Shown piece after piece: positions 37,312 to 46,043 of a DNA stretch of 64,000 nucleotides. Origin of the DNA: Calothrix sp. 336/3 (GTDB taxonomy: Bacteria > Cyanobacteriota > Cyanobacteriia > Cyanobacteriales > Nostocaceae). The notes below the pieces were generated by a model. It had not been told where the DNA came from, searched no databases, and saw nothing but the letters and a program-made list of their open reading frames with translations. The stretch is taken from assembly GCF_000734895.2 (NCBI RefSeq), contig NZ_CP011382.1, forward strand, positions 5,916,491 to 5,980,490. Reading direction: 5' to 3'. The stretch's first letter is position 1; each line of letters begins with the position of its first letter. A program made the translations under genes and the position numbers.

Positions 37312-37749
37312 ATGGTTGCCTCATTCTGTTTAGCTCCTCGCTATCGCCTTGATGATGAAATGCCCTGGTTGGAAGGTATTGACCCCAGTCGTCAGTATTG
37401 GTTGAATGTGAACAGTGACAATCATCTAACTGTGGCGATCGCGGGTTTATCGACATCCAGTATTCCAGAGCTAAAAGAGGTAATCCTAGAGTTTCGCGCT
37501 CTACAACCGGGTGAAACTATGACCATCACCAGAATCGTTAACAATTTAATCATTCACTGTGTTGGTATTAATTGCTACGCGATAGAAGCAGAAGTTAATC
37601 AAGCTCCTGTGTGGCATTTATTTGACCAGGAGACTTTAGATAGTCTGCTCATGACTGCACACCCAGATTGGCAATGTGCCCCATCAGACATAGAATTGGG
37701 TCGGAAAATGCTGATGCGGTCTTTCCAGCAACCCGCCCTAGCAAAATAA
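37312..37749 (+). CDS. Conserved hypothetical protein of cyanobacterial type
   Basis: 145 residues from ATG 37312. It is soluble, mixed alpha/beta, without signal peptide. Phrases such as MPWLEGIDPSRQYWLNVNSDNHLTVAIAG and LEFRALQPGETMTITRIVNN look conserved, but I cannot assign a family. It ends ahead of a strong intrinsic terminator and converges with the CTDH gene. The upstream region is AT-rich with no clear promoter. Confidence 0.65.
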   Translation: MVASFCLAPRYRLDDEMPWLEGIDPSRQYWLNVNSDNHLTVAIAGLSTSSIPELKEVILEFRALQPGETMTITRIVNNLIIHCVGINCYAIEAEVNQAPVWHLFDQETLDSLLMTAHPDWQCAPSDIELGRKMLMRSFQQPALAK

Positions 37750-37783
37750 ACCTTTGGGAAAAATCAATAAATCAATATCAATC

Positions 37784-37817
37784 AAAATAGGGATAGTTGA
37801 TACTACCCCTATTTTTT
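37784..37817. terminator. Bidirectional intrinsic terminator
   Basis: A perfect 9-bp stem AAAATAGGG / CCCTATTTT with a 14-nt loop is flanked by a T-run on the right and an A-run on the left. It lies between the convergent hypothetical gene (ends 37749) and the CTDH gene (ends 37835), so it can serve both. Confidence 0.75.
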
Positions 37818-37834
37818 GCGGAAATCACACTTGA

Positions 37835-38263
37835 TTAATTTCTTCTCAATTTCAGTAGCTCTTGGGGTGAAGCTAGTAACTTAATTTTTACGTAGATAAT
37901 TTGCCGTTGTTGATTCAGCAAAAATTGCCACATCACATTCACTGCACACCAAGAAGTTTTAGCTTTACCTGTCACCTCAACTTTAATATTATCCGCATCC
38001 AGGATTTCTAAATATCCTTCGCGGGGTAAAGCTTTCAAATTTTTTGCTTCTGTTTGTAAATAGTGGGCGATCGCCTCTCTTCCCACAATCCCAGACTCAA
38101 AGGGTGGTTGCATTACCCCATCTTCTGAAAATAATGCCACGGTATCTCCAAACTCACCCGCATTTAAGGTAGTGAAGTAATTTAAGATTGTTACCTCACT
38201 GATTCCCTCAATTTCAATCTCACTCTGGGATGAAACTATTTCTGACTTGGCAGCTGTCATCAT
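37835..38263 (-). CDS. OCP C-terminal-domain homologue (CTDH), carotenoid-binding NTF2-like protein
   Basis: 142 residues. The whole protein aligns by eye with the C-terminal domain of the orange carotenoid protein: LNYFTTLNAGEFGDTVALF, MQPPFE-PIVGREAI-like, and LLASPQELL at the end. The residues that hydrogen-bond the carotenoid keto group in OCP (Tyr201, Trp288) appear as Tyr29 and Trp112. Cys106 in SWCAVNV fits the conserved Cys through which CTDHs form dimers and deliver carotenoid to helical carotenoid proteins. An HCP gene lies 408 bp upstream on the same strand, as in Anabaena-type genomes. The role in carotenoid transport and photoprotection is from family knowledge. Confidence 0.9.
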   Translation of the reverse strand: MMTAAKSEIVSSQSEIEIEGISEVTILNYFTTLNAGEFGDTVALFSEDGVMQPPFESGIVGREAIAHYLQTEAKNLKALPREGYLEILDADNIKVEVTGKAKTSWCAVNVMWQFLLNQQRQIIYVKIKLLASPQELLKLRRN

Positions 38264-38671
38264 TTTTTCTCTGATTTATTAACTAGCTGCAAATAAATTT
38301 GCACTGAAAGCTTATACAAAATTCCTGAGTCTTTATTCTAGCTAAGTAGGGAGGCAAAATCTTTTGTAGGATGGGTTAGCGGTAGCGTAACCTATGGAAG
38401 CTTTAGATTTGATATTTCAACCGAACCTACCCCCCATCTTACTATTTAAGCAACTTTGGGGATTTAAATCCCCGTCACAAAACGTAATTACGAATTATTT
38501 TAATTCTACCCGACTACTTATCAACCTTATTTGATGAAGAAGTTCCCAGACAGTTGCCAAGGAACTTAAATCAGGATAGAAATTATCCTGTGACATTGAG
38601 GTTGGATAGGTAAGAATGGAAAATTACTAACTTGACTGAAATTTATCAATTCCCAATTAGCAATTAGAGAA
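38264..38671. other. Intergenic region between HCP and CTDH genes
   Basis: 408 bp. It is long enough for an independent CTDH promoter in addition to readthrough from HCP. It contains AAAACGTAATTACGAATTA (about 38478-38496), related to the AATTCGT heptamer seen at 16854, and a repeat-like GGTAGCGTAACC phrase near 38380. No gene seen. Confidence 0.45.
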
Positions 38672-39193
38672 TTAACGTCCGAAGGGGTCAATACCCATGT
38701 CTGTAACAACTTTACGCAAAACAGTGATTTGCTGACCGAAATCTAATTTCTTCAAAGTCTCTAATACTTGAAAACCGTCACGGGACAGTTGGTAATTGGG
38801 GGGAACGGGAACAACTAAACCTTGTGTCATTAATTCTGATAACTCGTACCAGAAAGCTAATTTGGTGTTTGTACTCAGGATACCGTAGGAGCGGGAAATT
38901 GGGGTGTTTTTGCTAGCAGCTAAGTCACGCATTACCTGTAACTGCTGTTCATGAGACATCTGTTTGATTTGATTCAACAGACCTTCGGCTAATTGCAAAC
39001 GTGCTACACCTGTAGCTGCTGGTGTAATTGAACGTCCCATTTCGGTGTAAGTAAACCAAAGCACTGCTAGTTGGTCGTCTACGCTTAAGCTTTTAAATAC
39101 AGCAGTTGTAGAGGTGACAGCATCAGTTAAGGGTTGGCTGTAGTTGAAAGCGTTAGCAAAACGGTTTTGTGCTGAATCAGTTGTAAATGTCAT
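38672..39193 (-). CDS. Helical carotenoid protein (HCP), OCP N-terminal-domain homologue
   Basis: 173 residues from ATG 39193, all alpha-helical. It aligns by eye with the OCP N-terminal domain: LSVDDQLAVLWFTYTEMG, NTPISRSYG, KLAFWYELSELMTQGLV, GQQITVLRKVVTDMG. The carotenoid-contacting residues equivalent to OCP Trp41, Tyr44 and Trp110 are Trp46, Tyr49 and Trp115. HCPs are water-soluble carotenoid carriers; some quench singlet oxygen, and one subgroup (HCP4), typically beside CTDH, quenches phycobilisomes. The neighbour here suggests the HCP4-like case, which remains an inference. Confidence 0.92.
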   Translation of the reverse strand: MTFTTDSAQNRFANAFNYSQPLTDAVTSTTAVFKSLSVDDQLAVLWFTYTEMGRSITPAATGVARLQLAEGLLNQIKQMSHEQQLQVMRDLAASKNTPISRSYGILSTNTKLAFWYELSELMTQGLVVPVPPNYQLSRDGFQVLETLKKLDFGQQITVLRKVVTDMGIDPFGR

Positions 39194-39402
39194 GATTGCA
39201 CTACAGTCGATTTAATAAGTGTTCTGGAAAATTACCGGGAATTACTGAAAGGTGTTTTTCCTTTCTTAATTTACATTTTGCATAATTTCTTAACAAATGG
39301 CAAATAAAATTTACAAATACCAGTAGTAGGAAATTTCAAACATTGATACTGGTGAGGTTGTGTATAATAGTTATGCCAATAATTAGGCGAATTTTTAGAT
39401 AG

Positions 39403-40383
39403 ATGAATCAATTGCCAGAGAAAAGCCAAAGGCTTGATGCTCTGACCATCGCCACCAGTGAAATCAAAGACAAAGCACTAAATATTGGTTTTCACAAAGT
39501 CGGGATTGCGAGAGTTGCAGACTGGGAACAGGAAACACCTCACCATTTGCAAGCATGGTTAAAACAGGGTTTTCATGGTGACATGGAATGGATGACAACA
39601 CCGAAGCGTCAAGATATTAAACTGGTAATGCCAGAAGCGCGATCGGTGATATCCCTTGCTCTCAACTACTACACAGCCCACCAACATCCCCAGGGAACAG
39701 AATACGCCAAAATATCCCGCTATGGTTGGGGTCGAGACTACCACAAAATTCTGCACAAAAAACTCAAAGCGCTGACAAATTGGTTACAAAGCCTACACCC
39801 AGACATCCAAGCACGATACTATGCTGACACTGGACCTCTTCAAGATAAGCTATGGGCACAAAGAGCAGGTATTGGTTGGATAGCCAAAAATAGTAATCTG
39901 ATTACCCGTGAGTATGGTTCTTGGGTGTTTTTAGGGGAAATTGTCACCAACTTGCCTCTGACTCCAGACTCTCCCCACACAGAGCATTGTGGCACCTGTA
40001 ACCGTTGTTTAGAAGCTTGCCCCACCAAGGCGATCGCCAAACCTTTTACCGTCGATGCCAATCTCTGCATTGCTTACCATACTATTGAAAATCGGGCAGA
40101 GCAACTACCGGAGAATATCACCCCTCATTTAAATGGTTGGGTAGCAGGTTGCGATATTTGTCAAGATGTTTGCCCATGGAATCAACGCTTTGCCAAGGAA
40201 ACAGATATCGAGGAATTTCAACCCTACCCTGGGAATCTGACGCCTAAATTGCTAGAATTAGCAGAAATTTCCGATCAAGAATGGGAAAAACGATTTACAG
40301 CCTCAGCACTCAGACGAATTAAACCAAAAATGTTCAGGAGAAATGCCCAAAGCAACCTAAAAACTTTAAATCAGGATAAATAA
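39403..40383 (+). CDS. queG: Epoxyqueuosine reductase QueG
   Basis: 326 residues from ATG 39403. The cobalamin-binding N-terminal part is followed by two [4Fe-4S] motifs, CGTCNRCLEACP and CDICQDVCPWN, diagnostic for QueG. The DTGPLQDKLWAQRAGIGWIAKN segment includes the catalytic Asp in family members. The enzyme performs the last step of queuosine synthesis in tRNA, reducing epoxyqueuosine. The C-terminal HEAT-like extension of some QueGs is absent. Confidence 0.96.
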   Translation: MNQLPEKSQRLDALTIATSEIKDKALNIGFHKVGIARVADWEQETPHHLQAWLKQGFHGDMEWMTTPKRQDIKLVMPEARSVISLALNYYTAHQHPQGTEYAKISRYGWGRDYHKILHKKLKALTNWLQSLHPDIQARYYADTGPLQDKLWAQRAGIGWIAKNSNLITREYGSWVFLGEIVTNLPLTPDSPHTEHCGTCNRCLEACPTKAIAKPFTVDANLCIAYHTIENRAEQLPENITPHLNGWVAGCDICQDVCPWNQRFAKETDIEEFQPYPGNLTPKLLELAEISDQEWEKRFTASALRRIKPKMFRRNAQSNLKTLNQDK

Positions 40384-40551
40384 TTTTACTTTTCTTCACA
40401 CTATCCCCCTGTCAAGTTGATTTGGATGGATAATTACTCATCCTTGCATATTCTCCTTGATTTCCTAAATCCCATAGTAATTTTGGCAAAGATACGAAAG
40501 TTAAATGTCAGATGTGCCTATTCGTAGAGACGGCTTCATTCCTATTTTCCA

Positions 40552-41205
40552 ATGAATCAAAAAGTTATTATATTTGATTTTGATGGCACAATTGCTGATA
40601 CAGTCGATGCCCTGGTGAGTATTGCTAACCGATTAGCATTAGAATTTGGCTATATCCAAATTACACCAGAAGAACTAGCAATACTCAGAGGTTTGACTTC
40701 TAGAGAAATCATGAAGTATTCCGGAATATCTGTTTTTCGCGTACCATTCCTAGTCAAGAAAGTTAAAGGAGAACTCAAAAGTAAAATCGTCGATTTGAAA
40801 CCTATCCCAGGGATTGAAGAAGCACTATTTAACCTACATTACCAAGGCTATAAATTAGGTATTATTACATCTAATTCCCAAGAAAATGTCACTAGCTTTT
40901 TAAAGCTCAACCATCTCGATACATTATTTGACTTTATTTATTCTGGTGTAACCATTTTTGGAAAGACAACTATTATTAATAATGTATTACGTCAAAAGCA
41001 ACTCAAAGCCAAAGATGTAATTTATGTGGGAGATGAAACTAGAGATATTGAAGCGTCTAAAAAAGCTAATATTCAAGTTGTCGCCGTTACCTGGGGATTC
41101 AACTCTCCCGAAGCATTAGCCAGCTATAACCCCAATTTTTTAATTGAAGAACCCAGCCAATTACTAGATGTATTAGAAAATGCCAAAAAAGACACAGTTA
41201 AATAA
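40552..41205 (+). CDS. HAD-superfamily phosphatase (phosphoglycolate phosphatase-like)
   Basis: 217 residues from ATG 40552. All HAD motifs are present: motif I DFDGTIADT at about 9-17 with the nucleophile Asp9 and acid/base Asp11, motif II ITSNS, motif III Lys in FGKTT, and motif IV VGDETRDIEASKKA. The helical cap between residues 18 and 80 places it in subfamily IA with Gph-like enzymes. The substrate may be 2-phosphoglycolate but other sugar phosphates are possible. Its 3' end overlaps the binding-protein gene by 26 bp. Confidence 0.88.
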   Translation: MNQKVIIFDFDGTIADTVDALVSIANRLALEFGYIQITPEELAILRGLTSREIMKYSGISVFRVPFLVKKVKGELKSKIVDLKPIPGIEEALFNLHYQGYKLGIITSNSQENVTSFLKLNHLDTLFDFIYSGVTIFGKTTIINNVLRQKQLKAKDVIYVGDETRDIEASKKANIQVVAVTWGFNSPEALASYNPNFLIEEPSQLLDVLENAKKDTVK

Positions 41206-42148
41206 AATTTTTTCTTTACCGAAAAACTTGCAGAAAATATTTTATCGGGGAGCAGTTTTTCTGCTTAGCTGTATTTTAATTGCTTGCAGTACGACAAACC
41301 AAAATATCTCAACTCCCAACCCTAATAAATCTAATACTCCCGTCTCTATAACCTCCCCGTCATCCCCAAGCTCTGCCAGCAGAATTGTGGCTCTCTCTCC
41401 AATCGCTGCTGATATTATTTACGAATTAGACAAGACAAAATTAGTCGGGATGGCTGGTAGTAGTCTCTTGAATCAAGATGGGAGATTTCAGACAATTTCT
41501 CGTGTGAGTGAAGGTAGAACGCCACCAAATTTGGAAAAAATTATTGCTCTTAAACCCGATTTGGCAATCGTTCCAGAAGGTTTTTATCAACCGCAAGTTC
41601 AAAAATTAAAAGAATTAGGAGTTACAATTTATAGTTATAATTTAAATAATTGGCAATCCCTGGAAAAGTTGACTCAGGATATAGCCAACTATTTAGGAGT
41701 AAATGCCCAACCTCTTTTAACTAGATATGAAAGCTTCTTGGCAAATAAACCAGGTAAAGAGACTTCTACCCTAGTATTAACTGGAACTAAACCGATTATT
41801 TCCCCCAATAAAAATAGTTGGGCTGGAGACATATTAAAACAATTGAATATCAAAAATGTCACAGCAGAGTTGCAGGGGCAAAGTGCCTTCAAGGGTTACG
41901 TGACTCTTTCTGCGGAGAAAATTCTGGAAATTAATCCCGATGTGATTATTCTCATTAATACTCCTCCTGCTAAGGCAGATGCAGCAGTTATCAGCGATTG
42001 GCAAAAAGAATCATTTTGGCAGAATTTAAAAGCAACCAAAAATAATCAAGTCTATGTATTTGATTATCATGGATTAATTAATGCTGGCAGTATTGATTCT
42101 ATAGAAAAAACCTTGAAACGGATGAATGAAGTTTTTAGTAATCTCTAA
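41180..42148 (+). CDS. Periplasmic substrate-binding lipoprotein, BtuF/FhuD-like
   Basis: 322 residues from ATG 41180. A basic N-terminus and hydrophobic core lead to a lipobox LIAC, placing the lipid-anchored Cys near residue 36. A Ser/Pro/Asn-rich linker follows, then the class III binding-protein fold: RIVALSPIAADIIYEL, LEKIIALKPDLAIVP, LEINPDVIILIN. Such proteins bind cobalamin, haem or ferric siderophores and hand them to an ABC importer. No permease or ATPase is adjacent. It starts inside the HAD gene, suggesting translational coupling. Confidence 0.88.
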   Translation: MPKKTQLNKIFSLPKNLQKIFYRGAVFLLSCILIACSTTNQNISTPNPNKSNTPVSITSPSSPSSASRIVALSPIAADIIYELDKTKLVGMAGSSLLNQDGRFQTISRVSEGRTPPNLEKIIALKPDLAIVPEGFYQPQVQKLKELGVTIYSYNLNNWQSLEKLTQDIANYLGVNAQPLLTRYESFLANKPGKETSTLVLTGTKPIISPNKNSWAGDILKQLNIKNVTAELQGQSAFKGYVTLSAEKILEINPDVIILINTPPAKADAAVISDWQKESFWQNLKATKNNQVYVFDYHGLINAGSIDSIEKTLKRMNEVFSNL

Positions 42149-42234
42149 AAAATATGAGTTGGGGAAAATTAACCTTCACCCAACCCTGGCAAAATTATCA
42201 ACTTAGTGAACAGTGAGCCAATAACTGATAAATA

Positions 42235-42828
42235 TTAATTTGCCACTTCTGCCATTTCAATGACTCTACCTTCGTAATCTTTAACCAAAAAATTTAAGGG
42301 TTTACGACTGCGAATCTTAAATTTTAATCCCCGTGTTTCCACCCGTAATAAAATCATCTCCAAGCAGTCATGGTCAAAACATACGTGACGTTGCTGGTTT
42401 TTAGTGCCTATACTAGCTCCAGTGATGATGTGTAACTGGGTATTCTTTTTCAATTGATACCACAGTCCATCGCTTCCACTTGTCATGCGGCTAGAATAGC
42501 TAGGACTAGCACCCATGTACAGGGGGTCTACACCTGTAGCACCGATGGTTTGCTCGTAGTTGTAGTAGTAGTGTAAAGGTACTTCTGCTGCTGGTAAATC
42601 CAGTAAACCTTCATACAACTGACGGGCAATCTCTAAATCGGACACCATAACTGTATAGACTTTGGGGGCGCTAGTCAAAAACATCCACATTGCCCCTGCG
42701 TATGCTGCTAAAAGCATTACCATAATTCCTTGGGTAGAAAATAGACTATCCAAAGGTAGGGATGGTAAAAACGAAGCAAGGGTGAAAGGATGGTGCAGGA
42801 ATGAAGTCCCGTTAACTGCTATAACCAT
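42235..42828 (-). CDS. Glyoxalase-like (VOC) protein with an N-terminal membrane segment
   Basis: 197 residues from ATG 42828. A hydrophobic stretch at about residues 34-52 (IMVMLLAAYAGAMWMFL) should be a membrane anchor. The soluble region begins KVYTVMVSDLEIARQLYEGLLDLP, the first module of the vicinal-oxygen-chelate fold, and continues to FKIRSRKPLNFLVKDYEGRVIEM. Homologues are annotated glyoxalase-like in cyanobacteria. Metal ligands cannot be fixed by eye, so enzymatic activity is uncertain. Confidence 0.75.
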   Translation of the reverse strand: MVIAVNGTSFLHHPFTLASFLPSLPLDSLFSTQGIMVMLLAAYAGAMWMFLTSAPKVYTVMVSDLEIARQLYEGLLDLPAAEVPLHYYYNYEQTIGATGVDPLYMGASPSYSSRMTSGSDGLWYQLKKNTQLHIITGASIGTKNQQRHVCFDHDCLEMILLRVETRGLKFKIRSRKPLNFLVKDYEGRVIEMAEVAN

Positions 42829-43155
42829 GAACAGATTAAGAATTTTATAAAGGAGTGGCTTTTGGTTTTCTAGTTTAGAGCTTAAATTTAAGTCTGTGTT
42901 TCTAGTGTATCAAGAGCGAAACAATATGAGTGTTAGGGTTATACAAAGTATTACGGTCAAACATAATATTCTCAGGATTTGCACTACAGACTTGTTATAG
43001 GTAGCGAGGAGGATAAATATTTTATCTTCACCAACTCACAAAAACGGTGCTGAGTCAAGGTTGCTGATTGCTCTTTAGACTCAGTACAAGAATCATTGAC
43101 CAATAAAACTTAATCTCTGGCAAGATAATTTTAGCAATATATCCAGATTCGGCTT
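42829..43155. other. Intergenic region between divergent glyoxalase-like and sigma-like genes
   Basis: 327 bp, AT-rich, expected to hold both promoters. No gene, RNA or clear operator was seen. Confidence 0.4.
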
Positions 43156-43794
43156 GTGCAGATTCCTCATTTTCCTGAAGCTAACCACCCCTTGGTGAAG
43201 TCATTGTTCCATCACAGTGATCAAGAACTCGTGAAATTATTTCAGCAACATCCAGAAGCTGGAAGATATTTCACAGCTATTTTTTGTCGATATAGTCCGA
43301 TTGTTTATACCTTAATTCGTCATTCTGCGCGATCGCCAGTTCAAGCAGACTACCTGTTTGCCCTAACTTGGCGACATATTCACTATGAAATGGGAGGGCT
43401 GAATTTAGAAGCCGCATCTGCTTCCCAGGAGGCGCTGACATTACAAAACTGGCTGATTAACATGACAGCTTACTGTATTAATGAAATTGAATTGCTACCC
43501 ACTGAAGCGATTCACTATTCCCTCAAAACTACTTCCCCTCCCCTACGGTGTTATGTGGAACAAGCTCTAGAACAGTTACCAGGAATGTTGCGCTTAATCG
43601 TGTTGATGGCACAGACATTTCACTGGAGTGAAACTAGGATTGCAGCTTACTTACAAGCGGAAGGTGATGCAATTTCTCCCAACGAGGTAGCCAATTTTCT
43701 TCAGGAAGGTTATCGTATGCTTGAGGAAAAATTACCAGCAGACGTTCGCACTATCTATTTAGGCGAAAATTTAGCCCTCCAGGCTTCTAAGTAG
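43156..43794 (+). CDS. Sigma-70-like (ECF-type) regulatory protein
   Basis: 212 residues from a GTG at 43156. The N-terminal half (QELVKLFQQHPEAGRYFTAIFCRYSPIVYTLI) has the pattern of sigma region 2 (the aromatic FCRYSP segment), and the C-terminal part (ALEQLPGMLRLIVLMAQTFHWSETRIAAYL) resembles region 4 with its helix-turn-helix. Cyanobacterial group-4 sigma-like proteins have this size. The region 2.4 and 4.2 contacts look degenerate, so it could be a divergent sigma factor or a sigma-like adaptor. No anti-sigma gene is adjacent; a secreted TPR gene follows closely. Confidence 0.6.
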   Translation: MQIPHFPEANHPLVKSLFHHSDQELVKLFQQHPEAGRYFTAIFCRYSPIVYTLIRHSARSPVQADYLFALTWRHIHYEMGGLNLEAASASQEALTLQNWLINMTAYCINEIELLPTEAIHYSLKTTSPPLRCYVEQALEQLPGMLRLIVLMAQTFHWSETRIAAYLQAEGDAISPNEVANFLQEGYRMLEEKLPADVRTIYLGENLALQASK

Positions 43795-43850
43795 AAATGC
43801 TGTATTTTTGACTATTTCTATGTATTTTTTTTTGATAAACTTTTTTTAAC

Positions 43851-44936
43851 ATGAAACAATGTCATTTTTTCGCAGGGGATTGGATTCTCCATCGGATTAC
43901 CTTCGTTAGTAAATCTCTCCATCTGAGTCAGTTATATCTGCTTTTATCAGTTTTATTACTGACTCCAGGCATGGCAAAAGCTACAGATATTACTGAGCAG
44001 CTACACCGCCCTTCGGCTAAATCAATAGTCCAAATTGATCGGGATGAGGCTGATAATTTGGTAAGTCAAGGGAAGCAGCAATATGATTCTAGGGATATGA
44101 ATCAAGCCCTGAAATCATGGTTGACAGCTCTGGAAGTGTACCATCGCTTAGGAGATTTTCGGGCGCAGGGGCAAACCTATGATTATCTGAGTCAAGGTTA
44201 TATCAAGCTAGGACGCTACAGAGAGGCAGAAGATGCCATGCGTAGGCGGTTAGCGATCGCCCGTGATACCCAAGATTTTCAGGCACAAATTTTTAGCTTA
44301 AATAATATTGGTACATTGCTTCTGCAATACGGAGAATCTGCGTCTGCCTACAAAACCTTCACGGATGCTTGGGAAATTGCGAACCATGTCAAAAATACTG
44401 AAGGGCAGGGTATTTCTCTGAATAATCTGGGTTTAGCCAGTGCGAGGTTAGGAGATTACAAAAGAGCCATTCAATTCTATGAAAGTGCTATCCCCCTACG
44501 TCAACAGGTTCGCGATGCCATCGGTGAAGCCAATACACTAAATAATTTAGGCGATGCTTACTTAGCTGCCAGAAATTATGCAGGAACCATTGGTAGTTAT
44601 GGGTTAGCCCTGCGGATTGCCAAAATCAATGGCGATCGCCCTAACCAAGTACGCGCACTAGATGGCTTAATTACCGCTCACAGTTCCGTCAAACGCTATG
44701 AAAGAACCTTTGAACTTTTAGAGCAGCGTCTAGCTTTAGCCAAAAACTCCCAAAATCTCCTAGAAGAATTACAATCCTTCCAATCCTATGCAAAAGTTTA
44801 CGAGCAGATGGGTAACTACTCCACCGCCAGTAATTTCTATGAGCGGGCAATGATTCTGGCTCGTTCCTTAGCAGATAGTCAACAAGAAATTTTACTGCAA
44901 GACAAAATTATCCAAATTAGGCAAAAAGTCAAGTAG
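43851..44936 (+). CDS. Secreted TPR-repeat protein
   Basis: 361 residues from ATG 43851. A hydrophobic segment at about residues 24-45 (LSQLYLLLSVLLLTPGMAKA) with AKA is a probable signal peptide after a long n-region. From residue 67 on there are about seven TPR units (e.g. GQTYDYLSQGYIKLGRYREAEDAM, SLNNLGLASARLGDYKRAIQFY), ordinary in divergence, unlike the homogenised array at 21.7 kb. It probably acts as a protein-interaction scaffold outside the cytoplasm. It follows the sigma-like gene by 56 bp. Confidence 0.8.
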   Translation: MKQCHFFAGDWILHRITFVSKSLHLSQLYLLLSVLLLTPGMAKATDITEQLHRPSAKSIVQIDRDEADNLVSQGKQQYDSRDMNQALKSWLTALEVYHRLGDFRAQGQTYDYLSQGYIKLGRYREAEDAMRRRLAIARDTQDFQAQIFSLNNIGTLLLQYGESASAYKTFTDAWEIANHVKNTEGQGISLNNLGLASARLGDYKRAIQFYESAIPLRQQVRDAIGEANTLNNLGDAYLAARNYAGTIGSYGLALRIAKINGDRPNQVRALDGLITAHSSVKRYERTFELLEQRLALAKNSQNLLEELQSFQSYAKVYEQMGNYSTASNFYERAMILARSLADSQQEILLQDKIIQIRQKVK

Positions 44937-44957
44937 TTATCCACATAACCCAGAAGC

Positions 44958-44990
44958 AGGGGGAATCTTTCAGCCATCCCCCTTTCTGTT
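44958..44990. terminator. Intrinsic terminator between convergent genes
   Basis: AGGGGGA pairs perfectly with TCCCCCT around a 12-nt loop, followed by TTCTGTTTT on the plus strand. It lies between the ends of the secreted TPR gene (44936) and the REC-GGDEF gene (44991). Confidence 0.7.
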
Positions 44991-46043
44991 TTACACTCGC
45001 AAATTTGGCTGCCTGAGAATAATTCGGTTGCGTCCCTCGGATTTGGCTTGATAAAGTGCTTGATCGGCGATCGCCACAATATCAGTAGGGGAAGACTCAA
45101 AATTGGGAACTAGCGTCGCAATACCTAAGCTTAAAGTTACAAACTGACTAATTTCCGATTCGGAATGAGGTAATTTTAACTCTCGGACACCTGCCTGCAT
45201 AGATGCTGCAACGTGAACTGCTCCAGAAGCTTGGGTAAAAGGCATAATCACAGCAAACTCTTCACCACCATACCGGGCAACTAAATCATGATTTTTTTGC
45301 GCCACCTCTCGTAAAACAGATCCCACCTTCTGTAGACAAGCATCACCCGCAGGATGACCATATTTGTCGTTATAACGTTTGAAAAAATCAATATCACATA
45401 AAATCAGAGACAGAGGACATTTCTCCTGAGCCAGGTTTAACCATTGAGAATTTAAATATTGGTCAAAGCGTCTACGATTTGCTAACCCAGTTAAGCCATC
45501 CTCATTAGCCATCTGCTGTAAAGCTTGATTTGCAGCCTCTAATTGCTTGTATACTTGTCCCTGCTGCAATAAACGTCTGACTCTCCGCTTCAATACAGCC
45601 CAATGGATAGGTTTTGTTAAATAATCTGTTGCCCCAACTTCAAAAGCCATATCAACAGAATCTGGATCATCTAACCCTGTAATCATCAGTATGGGTGTTT
45701 TATCCCAAAACATAGATATTAATTGGGTATTTAAGGAAGAACCGATATCAATACCTGCCATGGCATCTGCCAAATTTTTTCTTGCAATTCGCAATAGTTG
45801 CTGGCAACAAGCAAATCCATCCATTACAGGCATCACAGCATCCAAAAGCACTAAATCTGGCTTGAGTTCCACAAAAGACTCAACACACTCCTTACCATTG
45901 CTCACATCTGCTACTCGATAACCCTCCTTTTCCATATGTTCACGCAATAATAGTCGCATGGTTCTATCATCATCAGCGATGAGGATGAGAGGGGGTTGAG
46001 TAGAGTAAGAAAATTGGCTAATGCCTCCTGACATGAGTTGCAT
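44991..46043 (-). CDS. Response regulator with GGDEF domain (diguanylate cyclase, PleD-like)
   Basis: 350 residues from ATG 46043. The receiver domain (about 17-160) has the acidic pocket DDD (24-26), phospho-acceptor Asp68 in LVLLDAVMP and Lys144 in TKP. An insert of about 25 residues (about 88-112) lengthens the loop before beta-4. A short helical linker leads to the GGDEF domain (about 178-345) with active-site GGEEF at 259-263, a functional variant. The usual RxxD inhibitory site reads KNHD (250-253), so product inhibition may be weak. It should make cyclic di-GMP when phosphorylated. No histidine kinase is adjacent. Confidence 0.92.
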   Translation of the reverse strand: MQLMSGGISQFSYSTQPPLILIADDDRTMRLLLREHMEKEGYRVADVSNGKECVESFVELKPDLVLLDAVMPVMDGFACCQQLLRIARKNLADAMAGIDIGSSLNTQLISMFWDKTPILMITGLDDPDSVDMAFEVGATDYLTKPIHWAVLKRRVRRLLQQGQVYKQLEAANQALQQMANEDGLTGLANRRRFDQYLNSQWLNLAQEKCPLSLILCDIDFFKRYNDKYGHPAGDACLQKVGSVLREVAQKNHDLVARYGGEEFAVIMPFTQASGAVHVAASMQAGVRELKLPHSESEISQFVTLSLGIATLVPNFESSPTDIVAIADQALYQAKSEGRNRIILRQPNLRV

